Below, piece after piece: positions 10,160-18,130 of a DNA stretch of 64,000 nucleotides. Every line of letters begins with the position of its first letter. Within the stretch, counting starts at the first letter, position 1. Below the pieces are notes generated by a model. It was given only the letters and a program-made list of their open reading frames with translations. It was not told the origin of the DNA and did not search any database. The position numbers were made by a program, and so were the translations under genes. This DNA is from Mesorhizobium jarvisii (GTDB lineage: Bacteria > Pseudomonadota > Alphaproteobacteria > Rhizobiales > Rhizobiaceae): NCBI RefSeq assembly GCF_003601985.1, contig NZ_QZXA01000007.1, positions 62,001 through 126,000 on the forward strand. Reading direction: 5' to 3'.

Positions 10160-10194
10160 TTGACATCTAACTGTTAGATATCTAATTGTTAGAT
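10160..10194 (+). promoter_or_regulatory. tandem MarR operator overlapping a promoter
   Basis: ATCTAACTGTTAGAT (10165-10179) is a perfect 15-bp palindrome and is followed without gap by ATCTAATTGTTAGAT (10180-10194), the same site with one mismatch. TTGACA at 10160-10165 abuts the first site and would place a weak -10 near 10183, so a bound repressor would cover the promoter of the downstream membrane-protein gene. Confidence 0.72.
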
Positions 10195-10220
10195 GCCCTG
10201 CAGATGAGAGGAGAGCCGTC

Positions 10221-10628
10221 ATGCAATATGTCTACATCGTCGTCATCGGTCTTCACGTCATGGCAGGGGTGTTCTGGGCCGGCACCACCGTCACGCTTGC
10301 CCGCGATCCCGAGATCAAGGCAGAACGCTTCATCCAGCCGCAGCTGGGCGCGGCCGGCATGGTTTTCCTGACCGGGGCGCTGCTGTGGTATTTCTTCCAT
10401 GGCGCCTATTTCGGCTCGATGGAAATGGTGCTTGCACTCGGCATCCTCGCGGCTTTCGCCGCCGCCGGCGTGCTCGGCGCGATGGTCAGGGCGCCCAGCC
10501 GGCGGCTTGCCGGCGCCAATGCGGAAATCGAAACGCAACTGCGCGCCAGAATGGCCATGGGCGAACGCATCGCTGCCTGGCTGCTGGTGGTCACGGTGCT
10601 GTGCATGGCGATCGCCCGGATGGTCTGA
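10221..10628 (+). CDS. small integral membrane protein under MarR control
   Basis: A 135-residue protein with four predicted helices (about residues 4-21, 40-58, 66-84 and 115-133). The start MQYVYIVVIGLHVMAGVFW and the G-L-H-V-M-A-G-V-F-W-A-G pattern recall small CopD/DUF2269-like membrane proteins with a histidine in the first helix, but I cannot name the family with certainty. GAGGAG stands a few bases before the ATG. It is the only gene facing the MarR regulator, and the tandem operator lies 27 bp upstream of its start, so it is the obvious regulated target. A 158-bp stretch follows before the next gene and shows nothing I can assign. Confidence 0.83.
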   Translation: MQYVYIVVIGLHVMAGVFWAGTTVTLARDPEIKAERFIQPQLGAAGMVFLTGALLWYFFHGAYFGSMEMVLALGILAAFAAAGVLGAMVRAPSRRLAGANAEIETQLRARMAMGERIAAWLLVVTVLCMAIARMV

Positions 10629-10786
10629 GCATCGTCCGCGCCACAAAGCTTTGAGATCGCACGTTGCCGGCGGTGAGCCAATGACGTGCGGGCGCGCGGC
10701 CGGGCCGGCGTACATGGGCTCTCGTATGCAGGTCCGACCGCGCGCCACCGACGCCAACAATTGCGCCGGCCTGAGCAGGCCGTGCA

Positions 10787-12832
10787 TCAAATCCGCAAGC
10801 CGAACCTGATGCCGTCATAGATGGCGGCATGGATGTTGCGCGAAGCGACCGCATCGCCGATGCGCAACAGCACGAAGCCTGCTTCGGGGTTGCGTGCCGG
10901 GAAAATGTCGCCGCCGCCGACCAGACTTTCATAGTCGATCGCGCCGCCATTCTTCGAATGCGGCTTCAGGCTGAGGTAGAGATCGTCGAGCGGCGCCGTG
11001 CCGTGCTCGACCACCACCTGGTCGACCCTGCGTTCCCCGCGCCAGCCATCGGCAAAATCCGAAGCGAGTTCGGCGACCAGTTGGTTGCCCTCGCGCCGCA
11101 CCGAGCGCAGGCGCGTGTTGATGGTGATGGTGACGCCTTTCTCCTGAAAAGCGCGCATATACGGCACATGGTTCATGCCGCCCATTTCGGGGGCAAAGAA
11201 ACGCTCCGGCGAAACCAGTTCCAGCCTCGCACCGCTGTTGGCGATCAGTTCGGCCGCACCCATGCCCTGATGGCCGCCATTGTCGTCAAAGAGCAGCACG
11301 TTCTCGGCGGGCTTGACGCTACCGGCCATGATGTCCCAGCTCGACGTGACGAGATTGTCGCCGGCCGTCAACGGCGGGTTTTGCGGCAGGCCGCCGGTGG
11401 CGACGACCACCACATCGGGCGCCAGTGCCAGAACATCATCCTTTTCCGCCCAGGTGTCGTAGCGGATCTCGACGCCGAGCCGGTCGAGTTCGGCCAGCCG
11501 CCAGTCGATGATGCCGATCAGCTCCTTGCGGCGCGGATTCTGCGTTGCCAGACGTACCTGCCCACCCGCTTGCGAGGATGCCTCCAGGATCGTGACCTGG
11601 TGGCCGCGCTCGGCTGCGACACGCGCCGCCTCCAGTCCCCCGGCCCCGGCACCGACGACGACGACTTTCCGCTTCGGCCCTTCGGTCTTGACGATGATAT
11701 GCGGAATCTCAGCCTCGCGGCCGGTCGCCGCGTTGTGGACGCAGAGGGCCTCGCCGCCTTCATAGATGCGATCGAGACAGTAGGTGGCGCCGACGCAGGG
11801 GCGGATCTCGTGCTCGCGGCCTTCCATCACCTTCCTGATGATGTGCGGATCGGCAATATGCGCACGGGTCATGCCAACCATGTCGAGCTTGCCGGTGGCG
11901 ATCGCATGGCGCGCGGTGGCGACATCGGAGATGCGCGCCGCATGAAAGGTCGGGAACTTCGTCGCCGCCCTCACCTCTCCGGCAAAATCGAGATGTGGCG
12001 AAGACCGCATGCCGGTAACCGGAATGACCTTGGTCAATGCCGCGTCGCTCTCGATCGAACCGCGGATGATGTTGAGGAAATCGACCTTGCCGGAGCCGGC
12101 CAGCCGCCTGGCGATCTCGACGCCTTCCTCCTTCGACAGGCCTTGCGGAAAGTCCTCGTCGGCGACCATGCGGATGCCGACGACGAATTTCTCGCCAACC
12201 GCTCCCCGCACCGCATCCAGCACCATGTTGGTGAAGCGCAGGCGATTGTCGAGCGAGCCGCCATACTCGTCGTCGCGATGATTGGTGGCCGGCGACCAGA
12301 AGCCATCCATCAAATGGCCGTAAGCCTCGAACTCGATGCCATCGAGGCCGGCGGCCTGACAGCGCTGCGCGGCCGACGCATAGTCGGCAACGATGCGTTC
12401 GATGTCCCACTCCTCGATGGTTTTTGGGAAAGCGCGGTGCGCCGGTTCGCGCACCGGCGAGGCCGAGAGCACCGGCAGCCAGTCGGCCTTGTTCCAGCCG
12501 GTGCGGCGACCAAGATGGGTGATCTGGATCATCACCTTGCAGTCATGCTCGTGGCAGGCCTCGGCGAGTTCGGCCAGCCAAGGCACGATGCGGTCATCAT
12601 AGACATGCAGATTGCCGAAGGCCGCGGGACTGTCGCGTGAAACGATCGCCGAGCCGGCGGTCATGGTCAGCGCCATGCCACCTTTGGCCTTCTCGGCATG
12701 GTAGAGCCGGTAGCGTTGTTTCGGCATGCCGTCCTCGGAATAGGCCGGCTCGTGGCTGGTCGACATCACCCGGTTCTTCAGCGTCAAATGCTTGAGCTGG
12801 TAGGGCTGGAGAAGCGGATCGTTGCTGGTCAT
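10787..12832 (-). CDS. NADH:flavin oxidoreductase, N-methyl-amine demethylase type
   Basis: A 681-residue enzyme with the trimethylamine dehydrogenase/2,4-dienoyl-CoA reductase layout: an FMN-binding TIM barrel of the old yellow enzyme family (residues 1-335), an iron-sulphur linker, and a C-terminal NAD(P)/FAD domain starting V-V-V-G-A-G-A-G-G-L at 391. Active-site H-L-G-R-R at 107-111 and Y-G-H-L-M-D-G-F at 171-178 fit the family. The linker has C346, C352 and C364, but Ala349 stands where the second cluster cysteine is usual. The overall look is close to rhizobial N-methylproline (stachydrine pathway) demethylases, so removal of an N-methyl group is the best guess. Its neighbours give no pathway support. 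Confidence 0.92.
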   Translation of the reverse strand: MTSNDPLLQPYQLKHLTLKNRVMSTSHEPAYSEDGMPKQRYRLYHAEKAKGGMALTMTAGSAIVSRDSPAAFGNLHVYDDRIVPWLAELAEACHEHDCKVMIQITHLGRRTGWNKADWLPVLSASPVREPAHRAFPKTIEEWDIERIVADYASAAQRCQAAGLDGIEFEAYGHLMDGFWSPATNHRDDEYGGSLDNRLRFTNMVLDAVRGAVGEKFVVGIRMVADEDFPQGLSKEEGVEIARRLAGSGKVDFLNIIRGSIESDAALTKVIPVTGMRSSPHLDFAGEVRAATKFPTFHAARISDVATARHAIATGKLDMVGMTRAHIADPHIIRKVMEGREHEIRPCVGATYCLDRIYEGGEALCVHNAATGREAEIPHIIVKTEGPKRKVVVVGAGAGGLEAARVAAERGHQVTILEASSQAGGQVRLATQNPRRKELIGIIDWRLAELDRLGVEIRYDTWAEKDDVLALAPDVVVVATGGLPQNPPLTAGDNLVTSSWDIMAGSVKPAENVLLFDDNGGHQGMGAAELIANSGARLELVSPERFFAPEMGGMNHVPYMRAFQEKGVTITINTRLRSVRREGNQLVAELASDFADGWRGERRVDQVVVEHGTAPLDDLYLSLKPHSKNGGAIDYESLVGGGDIFPARNPEAGFVLLRIGDAVASRNIHAAIYDGIRFGLRI

Positions 12833-12892
12833 CGTCTTCCTGCGGTTTCAAATTGCGCTGGAGCAGCAGGGAGCTGCCGCATTTCCTATTTA

Positions 12893-12940
12893 AGCATCGG
12901 ATTCGTCTGAAAACCGCTGCGCACGTTTCGGTCCGATGCT
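12893..12940. repeat. 9-bp inverted repeat in the queF leader
   Basis: AGCATCGGA (12893-12901) and TCCGATGCT (12932-12940) are perfect reverse complements 30 bp apart, with a shorter GAAA/TTTC pair inside. It sits just upstream of the preferred queF start and overlaps two alternative ATGs, so a leader hairpin or operator is possible. It does not show the conserved core of a preQ1 riboswitch. Confidence 0.35.
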
Positions 12941-12971
12941 AATGAGCGGCAAATTCGAAGGAACCCCGCCC

Positions 12972-13433
12972 ATGATCGACACCAAAACCCTTACCCAGCT
13001 CGGCGCGCACGTCGAGACGCCACAGAGCCCCGAAGCAGCGGTCCTGGAAACCGTGCCGTTTTCGCGCGGCGACGGCCCGCCGGCGATCGTGCGCTTCACC
13101 TGCCCCGAGTTCACCTCGCTGTGCCCGGTGACCGGCCAGCCGGATTTCGCCCATATCGTCATCGACTACGCACCCGATGCGGCTTTGGTGGAATCGAAGT
13201 CGTTGAAGCTGTTCATGACCTCGTTTCGCAACCACGGCGCCTTCCATGAGGATTGTACCGTCATGATCGGCCGTCGCATCGTGGCAGCAACCAAGCCGCT
13301 GTGGTTGCGCATAGGCGGCTATTGGTATCCGCGCGGCGGCATTCCGATCGACGTTTTCTGGCAGACCGGCGCTCCACCTGAGGGCGCCTGGCTGCCGGAC
13401 ACCGGCGTCGCCCCCTATCGCGGGCGCGGCTGA
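12972..13433 (+). CDS. queF: NADPH-dependent 7-cyano-7-deazaguanine reductase
   Basis: A 153-residue unimodular QueF of the tunnelling fold. It reduces preQ0 to preQ1 in queuosine tRNA modification. Catalytic C51 is in C-P-V-T-G-Q-P-D (the family nucleophile that forms the thioimide), D58 follows, and the diagnostic QueF motif E-S-K-S-L-K-L is at 74-80. The start chosen is the ATG with GAAGGA nine bases upstream; two ATGs further upstream would add ten or twelve residues and lack a ribosome binding site. It is a single gene here: other queuosine genes are not in the window. It converges on the next gene with six bases between. Confidence 0.97.
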
Positions 13434-13439
13434 GCCCCC

Positions 13440-14024
13440 TCATTCGCACTGATACTGGCTGAGCGCCCATTCGCCGGTCACCGACAGAAGATCAGAAATC
13501 TTCCAGTCACCGCCAACCTTCTTGAGCTTCCATTCGAGACGGTGCTGGTGACCTTCGACAACGAACGCCACGACCACCTTGGCCTCGTCGTCGTTGACGG
13601 CCTCGACCGTGCGCAGGCTCCGGTCGATGGCGAGCTTGTCGTAGTCGGCGTTGTCGAGTGCCATATTGGGGTCGAGGCATTCGCCCTCACCCGAAGCGCG
13701 CAGCGCGTCACTCTTGTCGAGCACGGTTTTCGCTGGATCGATGAAGTTCTTGCGTTGGGCTGGATCGAGTTCCAGCCCGGGATGTTCGTAAAAGGGCTTC
13801 ACCACCGCCGTCGGCGATCCCGGCAGAACGGGCGCCGCCGGCGGCAACTCGACCGGCTTTTCCTGCGGCGCCGGCGTTGCGGCAGGAGGCGTAGCGTTGT
13901 TGTCTGGAGGCTGGCCGCCGGCGGACGGCGCGTTCGGCGGTGGTGAGCCGAACAGACCTTGAGCGGCGGCGGCGCAGGACCCAGTCAAAACGCACACGAT
14001 CACCAGGGCCATAAGACGGGCCAT
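13440..14024 (-). CDS. secreted DUF3828-type protein with Pro-rich linker
   Basis: A 194-residue exported protein: signal peptide over residues 1-21, then a proline/alanine-rich linker to about residue 68, then a compact C-terminal domain. The domain contains F-Y-E-H-P-G-L-E-L, G-E-C-L-D-P-N and a closing W-K-I-S-D-L followed by W-A-L-S-Q-Y-Q-C. This fits the DUF3828 group of periplasmic proteins of unknown function. It has a clear relative at 17555-18034, which shares the spacing of the two cysteines and the final W-x-L-S-Q-x-x-C. GGAG lies seven bases before the ATG. No catalytic residues can be assigned. Confidence 0.84.
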   Translation of the reverse strand: MARLMALVIVCVLTGSCAAAAQGLFGSPPPNAPSAGGQPPDNNATPPAATPAPQEKPVELPPAAPVLPGSPTAVVKPFYEHPGLELDPAQRKNFIDPAKTVLDKSDALRASGEGECLDPNMALDNADYDKLAIDRSLRTVEAVNDDEAKVVVAFVVEGHQHRLEWKLKKVGGDWKISDLLSVTGEWALSQYQCE

Positions 14025-14269
14025 CGCATCACTCCAGGCTTCGAACGGTCATGCGGTCAGGCCGGCGGAATGTCCAGCCTTTGGTCGTCGAAACCTGGTC
14101 ACAAAGATGCAGAATTTGAGGAAACCAACAAGCACGTCGAGGCGCACGGTTCGCGCGGCTGCTCGCGCGAAGCGTTCAAAAACAATCATTTCAGCGGAAC
14201 CATCGGCGAATCAGGATCATCGGCAACGCAAACGACCCCAAGCCTGCCGGCATCAAGAAACTTACAGCC

Positions 14270-15934
14270 ATGTCTGGCTGGCGGGTTTGCGTATATTGTG
14301 CCAGTACCCTGGCAGGTTCCGTCAACAAGGAAGACCGTCTCTTGAACTATCTAGACGCCTTGGGGCTAACCCATGAAACGCTTCGGCCGGCCAACTATTG
14401 CGAGATCGGCTGCAGACTGGGCTATAGCCTGGCTCTGTCAAGAGTCCCGGCCATCGGCATCGATCCCGACTATGAGATCAAGGTCGCGTTGACCGCCCCC
14501 ACGCGGTTGTTCAACACCACGAGCGACAGTTTCTTCGCACGCGACGACGTGGCGCAAATTCTCGGGGCACCCATCGATTTGGCGTTCATCGACGGGTTGC
14601 ATCTTGTCGAATTCGCACTGCGCGATTTCATGAATCTGGAGAAGCATGCCAGCCCAGACAGCGTCATTGTCATTGATGACCTGCTGCCCCAGCACATGGA
14701 TTACGCATCACGGCAACGCAACACAACTATCTGGACTGGTGATGTCTATCGCCTAATACCTATTCTTCGCCATTACCGGCCCGATCTGGACATCCGAGTT
14801 TATGATGTCGACATGAAGGGTTTCGGCCTGGTGACCCGGCTCGATCCGTCGTCGAACGTGCTCACCGCCAACTATGGCGCCATCGAAGCCGACATACTGG
14901 CTGGGAAGTGGTCATTTCCAACAGTCGCAGCCATACGCGACCACATGCAACCACGCGCCACGGATCTGTTGGCTAACGATCTTGGGATCGTCGCGGCACA
15001 GCGCGCGGCCAAGGCTTCGATGCAATCGGACCGGCGCGCGGCGCCGGCATTGTCGCAGCGCAGGCCGCGCCTCTCGGTCATCATCTGTGCCTACGAGATG
15101 GCGCGCGAGGCCCCCCGCACGATCCTGTCCGCGACCGCTCCCTATCAGAAGGGACTGAGGTCGGATGAATACGAAGTCATCGTTGTCGACAACGGTTCAA
15201 GCACGCCGCTCACATACGACAATCTGCCGCCAAATGTGCAAATCGTAAGAGCACCAGACCCCAGGCAATCCCCGGTGTTTGCTCTGAATTGGGCTGCCCG
15301 CGAAATCGCCAAAGGGGAGATTTTGTTGTTTGCCATCGATGGCGCCCGCATATTCTCCGAACGGCTGATCGATGAGACTGTAAAAGCTCATGACCGGATG
15401 GAGGATGCCTTTGTGTTCTCTCTGGCCTGGCACATTGGTCCTAAGGTGCAAATGGAGTCGGTGCCGGAAGGATATGGGCCAGAGATCGAAGACGGATTGA
15501 TCCGTGCGGCGCGCTGGCCTGACGAGGCGGACGGGCTGTTCGGGATTTCGGTACTCGCCGGATCCTCAAGCAATGGTTTCTTCGGCGACATCACGGAAAG
15601 CAATTCTTTCTCGATAAGCCGCACGTCGTTCGACCGACATGGTGGCTTCGACGAACGTTTCACGTCCCCAGGCGGCGGCTTGGCAAATCTCGAGATATTT
15701 CGTCGCTACGTGACGCGCCCTGACGCGCGCAATGTCTGCCTGCTCAGCGAGGGGACGTTTCACCAGGTCCATGATTCGGTGGCGACCTCGGGCAAAAACA
15801 GGTGGGAGGCTTTTGCCGGCGAATACGAGGCAATCTTTGGCGGTCCCTATCTCAGACCTTCATATCATTGCTTTTATCAGGGAAAGCCCCGCGCCGGTAT
15901 GGTTCCATTTATCCTGCAATCGCTTCAGGGTTGA
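14270..15934 (+). CDS. methyltransferase-glycosyltransferase family 2 fusion
   Basis: A 554-residue two-domain protein. Residues 40-200 form a class I SAM-dependent methyltransferase of the Methyltransf_24 look: Y-C-E-I-G-C-R-L-G-Y-S at 43-53, I-G-I-D-P-D at 62-67, A-F-I-D-G-L-H at 105-111 and V-I-D-D at 134-137. Residues 266-540 are a GT-A family 2 glycosyltransferase beginning R-L-S-V-I-I-C-A-Y-E and E-V-I-V-V-D-N-G-S-S; the usual DxD appears only as I-D-G-A-R near 356-360. It probably builds and methylates a surface glycan. The start is uncertain: TTG at 14342 has AAGGAAG eight bases upstream and a TATATT box at 14292, and would remove 24 residues. The gene stands alone, is less GC-rich than its surroundings and may have been acquired. 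Confidence 0.87.
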   Translation: MSGWRVCVYCASTLAGSVNKEDRLLNYLDALGLTHETLRPANYCEIGCRLGYSLALSRVPAIGIDPDYEIKVALTAPTRLFNTTSDSFFARDDVAQILGAPIDLAFIDGLHLVEFALRDFMNLEKHASPDSVIVIDDLLPQHMDYASRQRNTTIWTGDVYRLIPILRHYRPDLDIRVYDVDMKGFGLVTRLDPSSNVLTANYGAIEADILAGKWSFPTVAAIRDHMQPRATDLLANDLGIVAAQRAAKASMQSDRRAAPALSQRRPRLSVIICAYEMAREAPRTILSATAPYQKGLRSDEYEVIVVDNGSSTPLTYDNLPPNVQIVRAPDPRQSPVFALNWAAREIAKGEILLFAIDGARIFSERLIDETVKAHDRMEDAFVFSLAWHIGPKVQMESVPEGYGPEIEDGLIRAARWPDEADGLFGISVLAGSSSNGFFGDITESNSFSISRTSFDRHGGFDERFTSPGGGLANLEIFRRYVTRPDARNVCLLSEGTFHQVHDSVATSGKNRWEAFAGEYEAIFGGPYLRPSYHCFYQGKPRAGMVPFILQSLQG

Positions 15935-16083
15935 TTGCCGGTCGCCTGCGAACGCGATCGATCGGGTTTCAAGATGTTCCGTGCGGCTAAGCAGCCTGAA
16001 GGCTGCCAGCGCGGTGCCATGCAGCACCGAAACAAAGTGGCTAGATCTTTTCACCGTTTCACGGAAACGGCGAACTGCTCTAA

Positions 16084-16167
16084 CTCTTTGTTTTGACGCA
16101 GTTCCCAGGGGAAAGCGCTACGCGCTTTTCCCAGGAAAACCGCACACACCTTTCCTGGAACTGTTCT
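16084..16167 (+). repeat. intergenic repeat, copy 1, between convergent genes
   Basis: An 84-bp element starting CTCTTTG and ending CTGTTCT, with a central hairpin AAAGCGC-TAC-GCGCTTT (16112-16128). A close copy in the same orientation lies at 44489-44573. It sits in the 342-bp gap between the fusion gene and the convergent beta-helix gene; the rest of that gap has a GCAGCC/GGCTGC hairpin near 15995 and the inverted repeat listed next, and no gene that I can support. Confidence 0.75.
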
Positions 16168-16218
16168 CGCTGACGCACGCCCAAAGTCCGTGGAAAGCTT
16201 GGTCTTCAGGTCTTACTG

Positions 16219-16254
16219 CATTCCACCGGACAGCGAGCACGGCCCGGTGGAATG
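16219..16254. terminator. hairpin near the 3' end of the beta-helix gene
   Basis: CATTCCACCGG (16219-16229) pairs perfectly with CCGGTGGAATG (16244-16254), an 11-bp stem with a 14-base loop. It lies just downstream of the minus-strand beta-helix gene. There is no strong T-run, so it may be a processed 3' end or part of the intergenic repeat rather than a classic terminator. Confidence 0.4.
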
Positions 16255-16276
16255 ATCTGTCATGCAACAAGAACGC

Positions 16277-17260
16277 TTATTGCAGCGGCGCGCCTCCAGG
16301 TCCAGGGAATGCCGTCAGCGGCGTGCCATCCGAGACATTTCCGGAAATCATGTTGTTCTTGAACGACTGCACCACACCCGATCCGCTAGCGCCGACACCG
16401 GTTAAGTTGGCGAACACGGTCGATCCGCCAAGAGTGACGATCGAACTGCCGGCGCCGCTGGCAGCCGCACCATTGGCATTCACGCCCACGCCGGCATTGG
16501 ATGACACCGTCGTATTTGTTACCGTGGCGCGGACCGGGGAGGCTGCGGCAACCGTCTTCACGGTCACGCCGTTGCCGCCGTTCCCGCTGACCAGGCTAGC
16601 CGTCAACGCCATATTTATGGCCAAGGTGTTACCCGTCCCATCGACAGTGATACCGGTGCCGTTGTTTGTGACCTCCGTTCGTGTGAACGCAGCGTTTATC
16701 CCAACGGCGCCAGTCGTCTTGATCAGAATGCCATTCGTGGCTGCCTCGGATATCCGGGTATTGCTGATATAGACTTCGGTAGGTCCGTTCGGCGCGACTT
16801 CCACGCCCTGGCCGGTGACCCGCTGGATGATCGAATCCTCGATATGCAGTTGGCCCTGACCAAGAAAGCGCACGCCATTTACGCCCGTGCCCACGCCATC
16901 GATATCCAGCCCCCTGAGATGCACAACGCTTCCAGCCGGAGCGTTGACAACGACACCATTGGTTCCGGCGGAGAGAACCCCGCCTTCCGTATATACACAG
17001 TCGATCGTAATCGACTTGGTGATTGTCACCACACCGAAGCCACCTGGATCGAGGCAGTTGATCTCCCCGCTGACAGCCGTCTTCGAGATCGCGCCGGCAA
17101 AGGTCTTGCAAGGCGCCGTGCGGCTGCACGGATTGGCGTCGTCGCCGACGCCGGAAACCCAGGTCCGGGTCGCTTGAGCGGAAGCCGGCGTGGCGATCAC
17201 CGCCATCGCCAAAGCGAGAAACAGCGATGATAATAGGTAGCCTAGAATTTTCGTGATCAT
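16277..17260 (-). CDS. secreted right-handed parallel beta-helix protein
   Basis: A 327-residue exported protein. The signal peptide (residues 1-28, ending T-P-A-S-A) is followed by R-T-W-V-S-G-V-G-D-D-A-N-P-C and C-K-T-F-A-G-A-I-S-K-T, the cap region of a family common in rhizobia. The remainder is Gly/Asn/Thr/Val-rich with a periodicity of roughly 22-25 residues (G-V-x-F-x-G-x-G, G-I-x-I-x-x-x-G, N-G-x-G-I-T-V), as expected of stacked beta-helix coils. No catalytic residues of pectate lyases are evident, so binding or structural function is as likely as an enzymatic one. The start is the ATG after AGGGGG; an upstream TTG would add 11 residues before the signal peptide. The 294 bp upstream hold its promoter but no other gene. 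Confidence 0.87.
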   Translation of the reverse strand: MITKILGYLLSSLFLALAMAVIATPASAQATRTWVSGVGDDANPCSRTAPCKTFAGAISKTAVSGEINCLDPGGFGVVTITKSITIDCVYTEGGVLSAGTNGVVVNAPAGSVVHLRGLDIDGVGTGVNGVRFLGQGQLHIEDSIIQRVTGQGVEVAPNGPTEVYISNTRISEAATNGILIKTTGAVGINAAFTRTEVTNNGTGITVDGTGNTLAINMALTASLVSGNGGNGVTVKTVAAASPVRATVTNTTVSSNAGVGVNANGAAASGAGSSIVTLGGSTVFANLTGVGASGSGVVQSFKNNMISGNVSDGTPLTAFPGPGGAPLQ

Positions 17261-17554
17261 TCCCCCTAAATTGAACAAGAGATTCGTCCACAACCAAGCG
17301 GAGGAAGTCTAGCGCTTCGCCTTGTCAAAAGCAACGTGACGTCAAAACCGGATCGCTGATTTGAATTTCTCGTGTGCGTGGCAATCCGCCAAGCTACGCA
17401 ACCGCCATCATGCCATTGTTACATCGCCTTCACACTACATTCGAAGCGCTTGGCATTCCATGAAATTTAGAAACTTCACGCGTCGGAGATGCCGAGCGCG
17501 ACATGATTCCGCCGTTTCGACGCCCCCCGGCCGGAACGGCCAAGGCTCATGGCA

Positions 17555-18034
17555 TCACTCCGGATCTTGGCCCGCCATGCATTCGAGCTGGCTCAGCGTC
17601 CAGCCGCTGGTCTTCGAAGCAATGTCCGATACCTTCCATTTGCCGTCGACCTGCTTCAGCGACCAGCGCATTTCGCGTTGCGAATCGTCTCCGTCCGAAA
17701 ACAGCTTGAAGCTTGCCACCACTTGTGCCGCGTCGCCATCCACCGTCTCGGACAATTTCAGGGTTTTGGAGACGGTCTTCTGGTCGAAATCCTGCGCATC
17801 AAGACCGGGATCGAAGTCGATGCAGGCGACCTGGTCGGGATTCTTCTTGGTCGCCTGGTCGTTGAGATCGAACAGTTTCGTCACCGGCTCGACGAAACGA
17901 TCCCGGTATTGTGCGTCGGCCTCGAATTTGACCGCCGGAACATAGAAGAACTTCACGGCGTCGGACGCCGGTCCGGCGAAGGCGGCCGCGGGCAAGGCTG
18001 TCGCGAGGGCGGCAAGGAGCACTGTCCGTCTCAT
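17555..18034 (-). CDS. secreted DUF3828-type protein, second copy
   Basis: A 159-residue exported protein: signal peptide over residues 1-20 (A-A-A-F-A-G), then a single domain with F-F-Y-V-P-A-V-K-F, A-C-I-D-F-D-P-G and the ending W-K-V-S-D-I followed by W-T-L-S-Q-L-E-C. The layout matches the protein at 13440-14024 without that protein's proline-rich linker, so the two look like diverged paralogues. GGAG precedes the ATG by eight bases; the upstream 11 codons would break the signal peptide. Function is unknown; two conserved cysteines suggest a disulphide in the periplasm. Confidence 0.86.
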   Translation of the reverse strand: MRRTVLLAALATALPAAAFAGPASDAVKFFYVPAVKFEADAQYRDRFVEPVTKLFDLNDQATKKNPDQVACIDFDPGLDAQDFDQKTVSKTLKLSETVDGDAAQVVASFKLFSDGDDSQREMRWSLKQVDGKWKVSDIASKTSGWTLSQLECMAGQDPE

Positions 18035-18130
18035 GCAGGATCTCCGGCTTTTGATGGCTTGAAGCAATCAACACCACGCATCCTGCATACCGGCTTTTTT
18101 GCCGCTCATGAAGCCCCTGCCCGGCTCCTT

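Noticed and set aside
10829-12640. Plus-strand open frame of 603 codons
   Set aside because: It lies wholly antisense to the flavin oxidoreductase, has Arg/Asp/His-rich composition typical of GC-rich shadow frames, and shows no domain.
12833-12971. preQ1 riboswitch before queF
   Set aside because: The conserved C-rich loop and A-rich tail of known preQ1 classes are not seen; only a simple inverted repeat is present.
15732-16772. Plus-strand frame of 346 codons crossing the fusion gene end and the beta-helix gene
   Set aside because: It overlaps the end of one real gene in another frame and is antisense to the other; no ribosome binding site or domain.
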